The notes beneath the pieces were generated by a model that was given only the letters and a program-made list of their open reading frames with translations, was not told where the DNA came from and did not search any database. From the NCBI RefSeq assembly GCF_013388355.1, contig NZ_CP058246.1, forward strand, positions 248,001 through 312,000: a DNA stretch of 64,000 nucleotides, given 5' to 3'. This DNA is from Flavobacterium sp. LPB0248. Its GTDB lineage: Bacteria; Bacteroidota; Bacteroidia; Flavobacteriales; Flavobacteriaceae. Shown in pieces: positions 38,882-47,617 of this stretch. Position 1 is the stretch's first letter. Every line of letters starts with the position of its first letter. Made by a program: the position numbers and the translations under genes.

Positions 38882-38905
38882 ATTGTACATTCTATTGTAC
38901 ATTCT
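38882..38905. repeat. Two tandem copies of a 12-bp unit
   Basis: ATTGTACATTCT occurs twice in perfect tandem between the two small genes. Confidence 0.8.
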
Positions 38906-38911
38906 ATCAAA

Positions 38912-39166
38912 TTATGCTAGAACACTAATTGTATTGCTTAAATTTTCTTTGTTTATAAAATCTAAAATAAATTCTTTTACTTCATTGCTTGCTTCTGTTT
39001 TGGTTGCAAACGAATTAATGTAAAATTCATCGTCCTTATCGCTAATATGGATAATTTCTGTGTAGCCTTTGGTGATTAAACTGCCTTTCAGCTTAATTAT
39101 GTTGACCTGCTGCTTCCCGTCAAGTTCTTTGCGAACCTGTAATTTTATAGCTCTTTCCATATTCAA
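38912..39166 (-). CDS. Small protein, unknown function
   Basis: The 84-residue product is predicted to be alpha/beta (IKLQVRKELDGKQQVNIIKLKG, then a helix TKTEASNEVKEFILDFI). No signal peptide or metal motif is seen. Size and composition fit a small cytoplasmic protein, and the frame shows normal codon use, so I accept it as a gene without a function. Confidence 0.55.
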   Translation of the reverse strand: MNMERAIKLQVRKELDGKQQVNIIKLKGSLITKGYTEIIHISDKDDEFYINSFATKTEASNEVKEFILDFINKENLSNTISVLA

Positions 39167-39334
39167 ATACTTTTAAATAATTAACTATCATTCAGTTACT
39201 AAATTTAAAACATTTAATCTATCGAAATCAGATTTTAACACTATCCGCAACGTATTATTTATCAACATATTATAAACATTTCTTCTTTTTTATAAAAGAA
39301 ATGCCAAATACCAGTAAAATCAAGTCTTTCGAGA

Positions 39335-40354
39335 TTACTTCCCTGTAAAATCTTTGTCGCTCAAGGTTTTCATGAACGCAATAAGGTTTTCTTTTTCCAA
39401 TTCTGTAAGCGGAATTCTGTTACCATTATTTTTAAAAATCGGATCTAGATTCTCTGCTTCCAAAACACCATTGTCAAAATAATCCAAAACAGATTTTAAA
39501 GTCGCGAACTGTCCAAAACTTCCATAAGGTGCCGTATATTCAACATTACGTAAACTCGTAACTCTAAAACTCATAAAATCAGATGGAATTCCTGTTACCC
39601 TTCCTCTTCCTGCCTCATTAGAATCTGTATTTAGCGGAAATCCAATATTTCTAAAACTCTGGTCTGTAAACAATTCCGTACTATGACAGCTAGCACATTT
39701 TTGCTGAAATGTCGCATAACCCGCCGCTTCACTTTCTGTAAACGTCTGACCTTCTTTTCGTTTTACTTTATCGTATTTGCTATTAGCAGAAATTAAAGTG
39801 TATTCAAACTGAGCAATACTTTTATAAATTCTATCAGCTGTAATTTCCTGATCTCCAAAAGCTTTTTTAAATAAGTCTTTATAAGAAGCATCGTCTTTAA
39901 TTTTTCCGATCACTTCTAGAATCGAAGAATCCATTTCTTCGTGTGTAATAATAGGAACTAAAGGTTGTGTTTCCAACTGGAGTCTGCTTCCATCCCAATT
40001 AAAGAACTTTAAAAACATTAAATTCTGAAGTGGTGGTGCATTTCTCAGTCCGACTCTTCCTTCAATACCAATTGCTCGTGCATTATGATCTGCAAAAGCA
40101 TTTCCTTGAATATGACAGCTTGAACATGAAATTGTATTGTCTGCGCTAAATCTTTTATCAGAAAAAAGCTTTTCGCCCAATTCAGCTCCATATTTTGTAG
40201 GCTTGTTCAAACTCACATAATTGTTTACTTCTGGAAAATCTGTGGGAATATGTAATGAAAGCTCAGGATTATCAAAATAAGTCTCATCAGAATCACTACT
40301 GCTACAAGAAGTGAAAAAGATTACGGTTATAATGAAGCCAAATATTTTTTTCAT
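39335..40354 (-). CDS. MbnH-like di-haem cytochrome c peroxidase family lipoprotein
   Basis: I start it at MKKIFGFIITVIFFTSC, 16 codons inside the longest frame, because this gives a lipoprotein signal (Cys17). The 339-residue product has two CxxCH haem sites (C77-C80-H81 in TISCSSCH; C220-C223-H224 in QKCASCH), as in the CcpA/MauG/MbnH family. Next to an MbnP-like gene it is best read as MbnH, the enzyme that oxidises a Trp of MbnP to kynurenine. An ordinary peroxidase is the alternative. A hairpin separates it from mbnP, so it may have its own promoter. Confidence 0.85.
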   Translation of the reverse strand: MKKIFGFIITVIFFTSCSSSDSDETYFDNPELSLHIPTDFPEVNNYVSLNKPTKYGAELGEKLFSDKRFSADNTISCSSCHIQGNAFADHNARAIGIEGRVGLRNAPPLQNLMFLKFFNWDGSRLQLETQPLVPIITHEEMDSSILEVIGKIKDDASYKDLFKKAFGDQEITADRIYKSIAQFEYTLISANSKYDKVKRKEGQTFTESEAAGYATFQQKCASCHSTELFTDQSFRNIGFPLNTDSNEAGRGRVTGIPSDFMSFRVTSLRNVEYTAPYGSFGQFATLKSVLDYFDNGVLEAENLDPIFKNNGNRIPLTELEKENLIAFMKTLSDKDFTGK

Positions 40355-40373
40355 TTTAATGAGTTTTAAAATA

Positions 40374-40400
40374 GAGCCGTCTTTTAATTTCAGACGGCTC
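40374..40400 (-). terminator. Hairpin between the MbnP-like and MbnH-like genes
   Basis: A perfect stem GAGCCGTCT / AGACGGCTC is followed on the minus strand by ATTTTAAAA. It should reduce transcription from mbnP into mbnH. Confidence 0.65.
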
Positions 40401-40417
40401 ATATAATTATCAACAGA

Positions 40418-40527
40418 CTAATTTAATCTGCCTAGATCTGCCTCAATCCTCTTTAAATCTGCGTGAAAAAATCTATGCGCAAAAATATTTCACGCAGATT
40501 TTAAAAGATTTAAGCAGATTAAATTAG
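40418..40527. repeat. Inverted-repeat element (TCTGCGTGA family)
   Basis: CTAATTTAATCTGC (40418-40431) is mirrored at 40514-40527, and AAATCTGCGTGAAA (40455-40468) at 40488-40501, so the element can form a nested cruciform. Related TCTGCG motifs occur near 24220 and 63503-63583. Confidence 0.75.
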
Positions 40528-40547
40528 ATTTCTATCAAAGAGTTAAC

Positions 40548-41414
40548 TTAGTTTTCTACACTAGTTACAGAAAACATTCCTGAAATATCGTTTGTTCCGT
40601 TTCCTCCTAAATTATCCACAAATTTTACCATTTGAGCTGCAGTATGCACATTTGGAGTAGCATTGTCACTCATACCAGTTCCTGTTGATAATGTAATTGT
40701 ATTGATTTTTCCGCTCAATAATTTATCAAAATCAGCTTTAATTTTGATTTTTGGAGCTTTACTTCCAACCACTGCATTTGTTGTAAGGCTTAATGTAACA
40801 TCTCTATAAGCATTTACACCCTGTGTATAAGCACCTTCAGTTCCAGCAACAGTGCTTCCTGTGTGAATAGACATCGTTTTATTATCAGTATCATAAAAAC
40901 CTTCTACTTTTGTAAAACGATATCCTGTTCCCCATTCCCACATCATTGCTGTATCATTGGCTCCAGCTGCTGCATAAAATTTAGGAAATCTTGTTTGGTC
41001 TAAAGTATTTTGTTCTGTCTTGATTCCTAAACCAAATTTAATCTGCTTATATGTTGCAGATGGCACATTATTCAAAACATAACTCAAAGAAGCTGCTTTT
41101 GCCTGATCGATAACCGTTGCACCTTTATCTAAATCATTTACATTGTAAGGCACTTCACTTCCGTCATCTTTTATAAGACGAATGTTACTGATCACATATT
41201 TTACTTCAGAAAAGTGATGAATTTGCCCTGCTGCAGAAGTATTTGTAGTTGCAGAAGCTGAAGTCGCATCTCCTAAAACAATTGTCTTGTCTTTGAAAGT
41301 ATTATTAAATTCTAGCGTTAGATTGTTTGCTGCAGGAGTGCTATCATCGTTTGAACAAGATGCAAATGCCAAAGCAGCTGCTGATAATAAAAGGTATTTT
41401 TTTAAAGTTTCCAT
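40548..41414 (-). CDS. MbnP-like copper-binding lipoprotein
   Basis: The 288-residue product is a lipoprotein (Cys20 in AALAFASC). The family hallmark MMWEWGTGYRFTKVEG lies at about 157-172, with W159 and W161. An early HHFSEVKYVISNIRL segment holds H66-H67. In studied MbnP proteins one Trp of this motif becomes kynurenine and contributes to a Cu(I) site; the partner is MbnH. Here the di-haem gene lies directly downstream. It should act in the periplasm or at a membrane. It shares a cluster with a copper-type TonB receptor. Confidence 0.85.
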   Translation of the reverse strand: METLKKYLLLSAAALAFASCSNDDSTPAANNLTLEFNNTFKDKTIVLGDATSASATTNTSAAGQIHHFSEVKYVISNIRLIKDDGSEVPYNVNDLDKGATVIDQAKAASLSYVLNNVPSATYKQIKFGLGIKTEQNTLDQTRFPKFYAAAGANDTAMMWEWGTGYRFTKVEGFYDTDNKTMSIHTGSTVAGTEGAYTQGVNAYRDVTLSLTTNAVVGSKAPKIKIKADFDKLLSGKINTITLSTGTGMSDNATPNVHTAAQMVKFVDNLGGNGTNDISGMFSVTSVEN

Positions 41415-41469
41415 TATATGATTTTAAATTTTTGTAAGGTATTCTATTTTTATAATTGACAAGGGGTAA

Positions 41470-41838
41470 TTACAAAATAGGCGGTGGCACAAAAATTTCG
41501 AGACAAGGTTCTGTCTGATCGGTTTCTTTATAAAGAGTAACTTTTTTAGAATGTATAACTTTTGGAACAGAAACAGCAAATTCGATATTGGAAATTAAAG
41601 CGATATCAATCTTCTTGCTGATACTTCTCAATTCTAAATCTGTATTTTTTTCCGTTTCCTGAAGCTCTTTCTTTAAATGGCATTTACCATGACATTGTAA
41701 TTCTGGCTTGGCTTTATTGACACAAAACTCTTTTTCTATAGCATTTTGATTCAGTTTAAAGTGCACAATGATAAGCGCCTGCTGGAATGAAACCAGCAGG
41801 AACAGAATTGTCATTGTGATACTAAAAACTTTTTTCAT
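41470..41838 (-). CDS. Small Cys-rich membrane-anchored protein (C-x9-C-x3-C family), copy 2
   Basis: The 122-residue protein has one hydrophobic N-terminal segment (TMTILFLLVSFQQALIIVHF) and then a three-cysteine motif, C39-x9-C49-x3-C53 (FCVNKAKPELQCHGKCHL), followed by a Lys/Glu-rich stretch and a Pro-rich end. No named domain is recognised. A second gene in this cluster (45053-45466) has the same spacing and flanks. Between an OprC-like receptor and mbnP it may bind copper at the membrane; that is inference. Confidence 0.75.
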   Translation of the reverse strand: MKKVFSITMTILFLLVSFQQALIIVHFKLNQNAIEKEFCVNKAKPELQCHGKCHLKKELQETEKNTDLELRSISKKIDIALISNIEFAVSVPKVIHSKKVTLYKETDQTEPCLEIFVPPPIL

Positions 41839-41847
41839 TTTTATTTA

Positions 41848-43827
41848 CTAGAAATTCAATTTTAAAGATGTGAAAATATTACGTCCCATTCTCGGGATAT
41901 TTCCCCAATCGGCATATGTGCTGTAGTATTTGTTTAATAAATTCTCTGCGCCAATCTGTACTGTGCTTCTAACTTTATTGATTGTAAAAGAATAATTGGC
42001 AGAAATATTCCAAATTGCATAAGCTGCCGTTAAATCTTCACCATATTCCGGACTATAGTTAATCTGTTCAAAATCGCCATTTACAGAAGTCTGGATTCCG
42101 AAATTTTTATACATATAATGCAATGAAGTCACATAACTTAACGGACGAATAAAAGGTAGATTTCCTCCTTTATTATCCATTCCACGGGCATAAGTAAGCG
42201 TTCCTTTCCAGTGAAGATGTTCCAAAATATCATAACTCACATTCGCAGACATATTCAAAAGTGTTGCATAATCTAAAGATGTATATCCTTTTACCCCAAC
42301 CGATTGATAATTCATCGGACTTCCTAAACTCAGGATTTTACCAATAATATAATTATCAATGTAGAAGTAATTAATTTTTCCTTGAATGCTTAATCTTTCG
42401 TTTTTAAAACCTGCGCTTGCATTTCCTTCATACGAAATTTCATTTTTCAAATTCGGATCTCCAATATAATCATAACGGTCAAAACTATTATAAATGTAAT
42501 ATCCGTAACCTTCAGAAACAGAAGGCGCTCTATGGCCATAACCCGTTCCTACAGAGAAATTAAACTGATCTATATTTAATTGGTAACTAGCATTTAAACT
42601 TGGCAGAAATCTCGTTTTTTCCTGAGGCGCTCCAGGATGAAAAATCCAGTTGAACTCTATATATTTAGAATAATTGTAATTTACTCCCAAAGAACCTCCC
42701 AGATTTACCGTGCTTTTCTCCGAAAGTTCCCAAGAATTATTCATTGAAAGTCCAGCAAAACGAGTCGTTACCCAAGGCCAGCTGTAAGCAAACATTGTTC
42801 TCTCACTTCTATCTTGCGGATACATGCGCATTTCTGCAATCGACAAATTATCATAAGCATTCAACTGAATTTCAGACGAATAATTATTCCTTTTCAAATT
42901 GGCTTTAGAAACCAATCCGTAAGTTGTGCTCCAGCCCGGCATATCCATATGAACTAAATTTTCTGGTCGCGTTGTATCATCCATATAATGTTCAATGGCA
43001 TTAAAATATACTTTTGTGTCCACTACCCTAACCAAACCTTCTTCAAACAATTGCTTATAAGAAGCCGAAGTAATCAGTGCGCGCGAAAGCCACAAATCCA
43101 TTGGCAAAGCAGGATAACCTACATCTTTTGCCACATCAAAAATCGCGTCTAATCGTAACGAAGACAAATCGCTTGTTTTATACGCCAATCCCAATGAAGT
43201 ATTGAATTTATTGTATTGCGAATGCTTTACTTCATCGTTATTTCCATCATGATAATTATCGGCTGTTCGGTACGAAATACTTCCGTCTGCCACAAACTTA
43301 GTTCCTGAATAAGATATATTCCCCAAATTGAAAAACTGCTTATTATTAAACTCAAATCCTGTTTGATAAACACCATTCCATTTCTTTTGAAGACCAAACG
43401 GCGTACTTTTTCGTTTTAAATCGATGCTTCCTGCAATCGTTGCACCATGAAGACTTCCTTCCTGTCCCGATTTAATATCAATTGCCGCTAGATTATTGCT
43501 CTCTACATAAGACGTAATCGGGTCCATTTTATCAGTACAAGCGCCAAAAACGTGCATTCCGTCAATAGTAACCGTAGAACGTTCGGTGCTCATATTGTTC
43601 AATAAAGGTTCCCAAGCATAAGCTCCACGCTTTATAAAACTGATATTATCCGATGATGATAGAAATTCATCAACAGAAACTGCCATTTTCATCTCGGTTT
43701 CTATTTTCTTTTTTGTGGCATTTTTTACAGTTACTTCTTCTAAGTTTTTAATGCTGTCGTGATGTGCATGCTGATTTTGTGCTGTTACCGACAATCCCAA
43801 AAAAAGCAGCATTATAATATATTTCAT
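41848..43827 (-). CDS. TonB-dependent receptor, OprC/NosA-like (putative copper)
   Basis: I start it at MKYIIMLLFLGLSVTAQ, 7 codons inside the longest frame; this gives a clean signal peptide and avoids overlap with the upstream gene. The 659-residue mature-type receptor has a plug (VTIDGMHVFGACTDKMDPITSYV) and a barrel ending in NIFTSLKLNF. The CxxxM segment (C104, M108 when counted from the longer start) matches the copper-ligand motif of OprC-family receptors. His/Met-rich stretches HAHHD near the N-terminus, HMDMPG and EMRMYP are further candidate ligands. Expected to import copper across the outer membrane. Confidence 0.82.
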   Translation of the reverse strand: MKYIIMLLFLGLSVTAQNQHAHHDSIKNLEEVTVKNATKKKIETEMKMAVSVDEFLSSSDNISFIKRGAYAWEPLLNNMSTERSTVTIDGMHVFGACTDKMDPITSYVESNNLAAIDIKSGQEGSLHGATIAGSIDLKRKSTPFGLQKKWNGVYQTGFEFNNKQFFNLGNISYSGTKFVADGSISYRTADNYHDGNNDEVKHSQYNKFNTSLGLAYKTSDLSSLRLDAIFDVAKDVGYPALPMDLWLSRALITSASYKQLFEEGLVRVVDTKVYFNAIEHYMDDTTRPENLVHMDMPGWSTTYGLVSKANLKRNNYSSEIQLNAYDNLSIAEMRMYPQDRSERTMFAYSWPWVTTRFAGLSMNNSWELSEKSTVNLGGSLGVNYNYSKYIEFNWIFHPGAPQEKTRFLPSLNASYQLNIDQFNFSVGTGYGHRAPSVSEGYGYYIYNSFDRYDYIGDPNLKNEISYEGNASAGFKNERLSIQGKINYFYIDNYIIGKILSLGSPMNYQSVGVKGYTSLDYATLLNMSANVSYDILEHLHWKGTLTYARGMDNKGGNLPFIRPLSYVTSLHYMYKNFGIQTSVNGDFEQINYSPEYGEDLTAAYAIWNISANYSFTINKVRSTVQIGAENLLNKYYSTYADWGNIPRMGRNIFTSLKLNF

Positions 43828-43831
43828 GTAA

Positions 43832-44755
43832 TTAGAATAAAGTATCAATATATAGTTCGCTTTTCACACCTTCTACTCCTGGCGTGTGATCCGTTGAAAC
43901 TACGGTTCCTTTTATGATTAGTCCGTTTTGATTCATCATAATTAAATTCAAGGTCCAGTTACCAGTCATGGTATAATTAACAACACCATGATACAAACCA
44001 TCATTTTCCTGAACCAAATCCTTGTTATTTGGCGAAGAATGATTCCCCATAGAAGGTTCAGGCATTCTCGGATCTAACTTTAAAGTATATCCAGCAACTT
44101 CTGAATAAGAAAACTGCGTAGGATCTGGAAAAGTTCCCGCAGGAGTTGTTGGTTTGTTGTATTTGTAAACTCCGGCCACAAGCGGATTCTCTGAAACTGT
44201 AGGCTTTTGTGGTGAAACAAGCGCAATTATATATTGTTCGCCATCATTTCCTGCAAAAGCAGTCATGTTAAGATTCTTATTGGTTTGTTTTTCAACTACT
44301 ACATCTTTATTGATCTCCTGCTTTTGATTATCTGCCGTAAAACTGATGTACAATTTCCAGCTAGCAGTTGTAGAACTTTCGCCAGTAAAAACAGAATAAC
44401 CGCTATAATATTTATTAGTAGCGTCGTACACCATATTATACTCATGCGGACATGAACTTTTGCTTCCGTCAGCGTTGCTTAATATGGGTAGAAAAGTTAC
44501 AGCAGAAGAAGTCAGTTCTTGATTGTTCTGAGTATTCACAATTTTTAAGTGAAGTTCATTATATCCTTTATAAAATGTTCCGTTTAAGGCATCTATAGTG
44601 ATTTTATAGTTACCGCTGGTAAAGGAAACAGCTTCTTTAAAAATATAGTTTTCAGGAACTTCAGAACCGGTTTCAGCTTCGTAATCTGTTTTATCAATTG
44701 TACAGGAACTAATCGCAAACAATACTGCGATAATCCAAAAATTAAAAGATTTCAT
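43832..44755 (-). CDS. YtkA/FixH-like two-domain lipoprotein
   Basis: The 307-residue lipoprotein (Cys18 in LFAISSC) contains two FixH/YtkA-like beta-sandwich units. The first spans about 45-155 (YKITIDALNGTFYKGYNELHLKI, SSCPHEYNM). The second is shorter, about 210-300 (TLKLDPRMPEPSMGNHSS, then HGVVNYTMTGNWTLNLI). Met, His and Cys in each unit could hold a metal. The stop is 5 nt before the receptor start, so it is co-transcribed with the copper-type receptor. Probably a periplasmic-face metal-handling protein. Confidence 0.72.
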   Translation of the reverse strand: MKSFNFWIIAVLFAISSCTIDKTDYEAETGSEVPENYIFKEAVSFTSGNYKITIDALNGTFYKGYNELHLKIVNTQNNQELTSSAVTFLPILSNADGSKSSCPHEYNMVYDATNKYYSGYSVFTGESSTTASWKLYISFTADNQKQEINKDVVVEKQTNKNLNMTAFAGNDGEQYIIALVSPQKPTVSENPLVAGVYKYNKPTTPAGTFPDPTQFSYSEVAGYTLKLDPRMPEPSMGNHSSPNNKDLVQENDGLYHGVVNYTMTGNWTLNLIMMNQNGLIIKGTVVSTDHTPGVEGVKSELYIDTLF

Positions 44756-45052
44756 TTGATGATGTTATAAAAAAACGTTTAAAATTTAGCATAAAGCTAT
44801 AAATTTTTGAATATCAAAAATTCCGAAATGCTAGTGAAAAAGCCAAGAAAATGGCGAAAGTAAATGAAGTTAGAATATTGTTATTCTCTTCAATTACAAA
44901 AGAAGATCAATATCGTTTTAAAAGAATAAACTATGTGATTTGTTACTCAAATTTGGATTTAAAATCCGCGTAAGCAAGCAATAAGACATTCAAAATTTCA
45001 ATTATAAAAAATTGGAATTCGAGAGAATATAGGACTTAAAAAAGATTGACCT
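44756..45052. other. Intergenic gap between the Cys-rich and YtkA-like genes
   Basis: About 300 bp of AT-rich sequence without an ORF or a clear terminator. Confidence 0.4.
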
Positions 45053-45466
45053 CTACACTGTATGGAGCGGAGGATGAAAAGTAAGATTAGAAGCCCCGAT
45101 TGGTTTCTTATCAAATAAAATGGAAGAATTATCTTTAGATTCGATAACAGGAATTGTGCTAAAATTGATTTCAGCAGTATTTTGAACATATACAAGCTCT
45201 AATTTATCTTTTAGGCTGTCTTGCATTTTTCGTTCGTTATCTGAGTATTTTTTAATGCTTTTTTGAAGTTCACAACGACCGTTACAACTGTTAAATGCTT
45301 GTTTACGCTGAACGCAAATCGTTTTAGCAATTTCTTTCTGGTTGATTTTAAAAGAAGCATAAACGAACAAGCTGCCAAAAGATGGCGAGAGAATTAAAAT
45401 AGAAAGTGCTATGATGATTAACCTTTTCAAGTGCTTGTTCAATAGTTTGCTGGCAAAAGTACACAC
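45053..45466 (-). CDS. Small Cys-rich membrane-anchored protein (C-x9-C-x3-C family), copy 1
   Basis: The longest frame (137 residues) starts at GTG; a TTG at 45430 giving MKRLIIIALSILILS is an equally good start. One hydrophobic segment is followed by C51-x9-C61-x3-C65 (ICVQRKQAFNSCNGRCEL) in the longest-frame numbering, flanked by FKINQKEIA and a Lys-rich stretch. It has the same layout and spacing as the 122-residue protein at 41470-41838, although overall identity is low. It ends in a His/Pro-containing tail (FHPPLHTV). First gene of the proposed copper cluster. Confidence 0.7.
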   Translation of the reverse strand: MCTFASKLLNKHLKRLIIIALSILILSPSFGSLFVYASFKINQKEIAKTICVQRKQAFNSCNGRCELQKSIKKYSDNERKMQDSLKDKLELVYVQNTAEINFSTIPVIESKDNSSILFDKKPIGASNLTFHPPLHTV

Positions 45467-45580
45467 TATTTTGTATTTATTTTAACGAAATGCAATTTTT
45501 ATTTCATTTAAAGAAGACGTTGTTTTTATTTCTGAATCATTTCTTGATTTCGTAAAAAATTTCTTTAACATAAACAACCT

Positions 45581-45609
45581 TGATATTTTCTATATTTTAT
45601 CTAAATTTG
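45581..45609 (+). promoter_or_regulatory. Promoter of the 327-residue membrane protein gene
   Basis: TTG (45581-45583), 18 nt, TAAATTTG (45602-45609) match the Bacteroidota promoter pattern, about 65 nt upstream of the ATG. Confidence 0.6.
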
Positions 45610-45676
45610 AGTATTGTCGTTTTTTTAAGACATTTTAATTCTAATATAGCTTCTAAATAACCCCAATTTACAGCGA

Positions 45677-46660
45677 ATGAAAAAAAACTTAGCCATTACC
45701 TTTTGGGTACTCTACATGCTCTTTTTTGCAATTGCTTTTCCAATGATTTTGTATTATGCAATCAATAGCGATTTAGATATCAACGATTTAAAGACCAAAG
45801 ATCCTTATTGGGCTTTAGGCGTTGTTTTATTGTCTGTAATTCTCTGGCTGATCCTTTTAATTGGTTATTTATATAAATGGATCATTCAGGTTTTTGTCAA
45901 TAAAAATAATCTGGAAAAAATAAAATTAAACGGATTACGTCGCGAAGCTGAAATAATTAGTTCGAAGAAAAGTTCTAAATTCAATTCTAAATTTGACAAT
46001 TACCAACTCAAACTGTGTTTTAAAAATCTTGCAAATACCGAAATCATTCATAATACCGATATTACAGACACCAAACCCAGTGAAAAACGTTTCGAAGCTG
46101 GAAAACATATCAGTTTATTACTAGACAAGCATATGAAAAAACCTCCTTATTTTGTGATTTCATCTGCTACTCCAACTCTAAGTATCGGGAATTTAACAAT
46201 TAGAATTTTAGGTTGGCTATTTTTTACGTTTATCGTTGTAGGCTATTATTTCTTTTCCTATCAAACCGAAAGTCATGGCATGGGTTGGCGTTTTATGTCT
46301 TTTGGACATCCGTTAGTAATCATTCCGTTAGTACTATTGTTCTATCGCGTTTTGGTTCAATTTATATTTAAAAAACTAACTGGCATAGATCAAAATTCGC
46401 TTGCACTCAAATTTAAAGGAATAAAAACTCAAGCCAAATTAATTAAGGTAAGCCAAACAGGAACATATATTAACGAACAACCAATGATGCGTTTTGAGTT
46501 AGAATATAAAGACACAAAAAATCTAGTGCATCAAAATAGTTTGAAAAAAGTTATTGGAATTTTAGATTTAGAAATGACCAAAAAACAATTTATTGATATT
46601 TTTTATAATCCCGAAAATCCAAACCAAATTGCTTTTGCAAATGATTTAAACAAAATATAG
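45677..46660 (+). CDS. Membrane protein with duplicated domain, unknown function
   Basis: The 327-residue protein is an internal duplication: each half has two membrane spans followed by a soluble beta-domain (LNGLRREAEIISSKKS... and LKFKGIKTQAKLIKVSQ...), similar to DUF3592-type proteins. Spans lie at about residues 5-30, 42-75, 175-198 and 208-232. It precedes a lipoprotein gene by 3 nt, so the two are probably co-expressed. Function unknown. Confidence 0.75.
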   Translation: MKKNLAITFWVLYMLFFAIAFPMILYYAINSDLDINDLKTKDPYWALGVVLLSVILWLILLIGYLYKWIIQVFVNKNNLEKIKLNGLRREAEIISSKKSSKFNSKFDNYQLKLCFKNLANTEIIHNTDITDTKPSEKRFEAGKHISLLLDKHMKKPPYFVISSATPTLSIGNLTIRILGWLFFTFIVVGYYFFSYQTESHGMGWRFMSFGHPLVIIPLVLLFYRVLVQFIFKKLTGIDQNSLALKFKGIKTQAKLIKVSQTGTYINEQPMMRFELEYKDTKNLVHQNSLKKVIGILDLEMTKKQFIDIFYNPENPNQIAFANDLNKI

Positions 46661-46663
46661 CAA

Positions 46664-47293
46664 ATGAAAAAGATAGTTATTTCGATGCTGTTTTGCACTT
46701 TATTTTTAAGCTGTGAAAAGATCTCAAAAAGTATAGATGAAACTTTAAAACCTAATGATACAATCGTAAATAAAAAATCCGAAAACGTCACTTCCACGCC
46801 TTTGCAAAACGAAAAAAAGGAAATTAATCTATTGACTAATATCGAAATATTAAAAAAAGCAGAAGAACAACTGAAAAACCTTCCTCAATACAATGGAAAA
46901 GAAATCTTTATTTACTCGATCTTATACTTTTACAATGATGGAAGAATAAATGCGATGCTGCAACATCCCGAAAATCCAAAATATGTAGACATTTATGAAT
47001 TTAATGATGAAAAATGGTCTGGACCAAAACCAGTTCAGCTTTCTGTTCGTGATGATGTTAAAGGACGTTTGGTTTCTTTAAATAAAATCAGTTTTATAAA
47101 TGCGGCAAAAGTGGCTCAGGTTTATAATGAAAAAACAAAGGAAGTTGAAGGCGCACAACCTACCACAAGTGTTTATATTTCTATTTGGGATAATAAAATA
47201 AGTTGGCATCCGTCATCTATAAGCGGAAGCCGAGAACGCTATTCGATAGAATTTAATGATGATGGAAGTCTAAAATCATTTCAACAAGATTAA
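46664..47293 (+). CDS. Lipoprotein, unknown function
   Basis: The 209-residue product has a lipoprotein signal (MKKIVISMLFCTLFLSC, Cys17). Residues 18-60 form a polar linker. The C-terminal part (about 65-209) is an alpha/beta domain with YNGKEIFIYSILYFYNDG and WHPSSISGSRERYSIEF. No family recognised. It follows the duplicated-domain membrane protein gene and is followed by a strong terminator. Confidence 0.75.
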   Translation: MKKIVISMLFCTLFLSCEKISKSIDETLKPNDTIVNKKSENVTSTPLQNEKKEINLLTNIEILKKAEEQLKNLPQYNGKEIFIYSILYFYNDGRINAMLQHPENPKYVDIYEFNDEKWSGPKPVQLSVRDDVKGRLVSLNKISFINAAKVAQVYNEKTKEVEGAQPTTSVYISIWDNKISWHPSSISGSRERYSIEFNDDGSLKSFQQD

Positions 47294-47300
47294 CTGCTAA

Positions 47301-47326
47301 AATGCTAAACAATTCCGTTTAGCATT
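47301..47326 (+). terminator. Terminator after the lipoprotein gene
   Basis: A perfect 10-bp stem (AATGCTAAAC / GTTTAGCATT) with a 6-nt loop, followed by a T run, 8 nt after the stop. Confidence 0.9.
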
Positions 47327-47457
47327 TTTTTTATACTAAAATGAAATTCTTTCCAAATAAAGAAACTAAAAAACGTAATTTTATAAAAACCTAAAAATCA
47401 ACAAATTATATCAAAAATTCATTAATTTAACAGTGCTTATCAACTTAAAACTTTCAG

Positions 47458-47505
47458 TTCTTAATCTAGATTAATAGATGCAGATTTTATTCTGTAATAC
47501 ATTTG
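47458..47505 (+). promoter_or_regulatory. Palindromic operator plus -7 box upstream of the alpha/beta hydrolase gene
   Basis: A perfect 14-bp palindrome TTAATCTAGATTAA (47461-47474) is followed by TAGATGCAGA and, 37 bp from the palindrome start, a TACATTTG -7 box (47498-47505). The same arrangement occurs at 50274-50321 with identical spacing. No TTG -33 element is seen; the palindrome covers that position, as expected for a repressor or activator site. Confidence 0.65.
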
Positions 47506-47617
47506 TACCATAATCAAACAAAATAAAACAAAAAACAAGTTACGAGTTTAAATTTTAAACCAATAACAAATTTATACTTAAAATTATAAAACAAATTAAT
47601 CTTAAAATCAAAAAATT

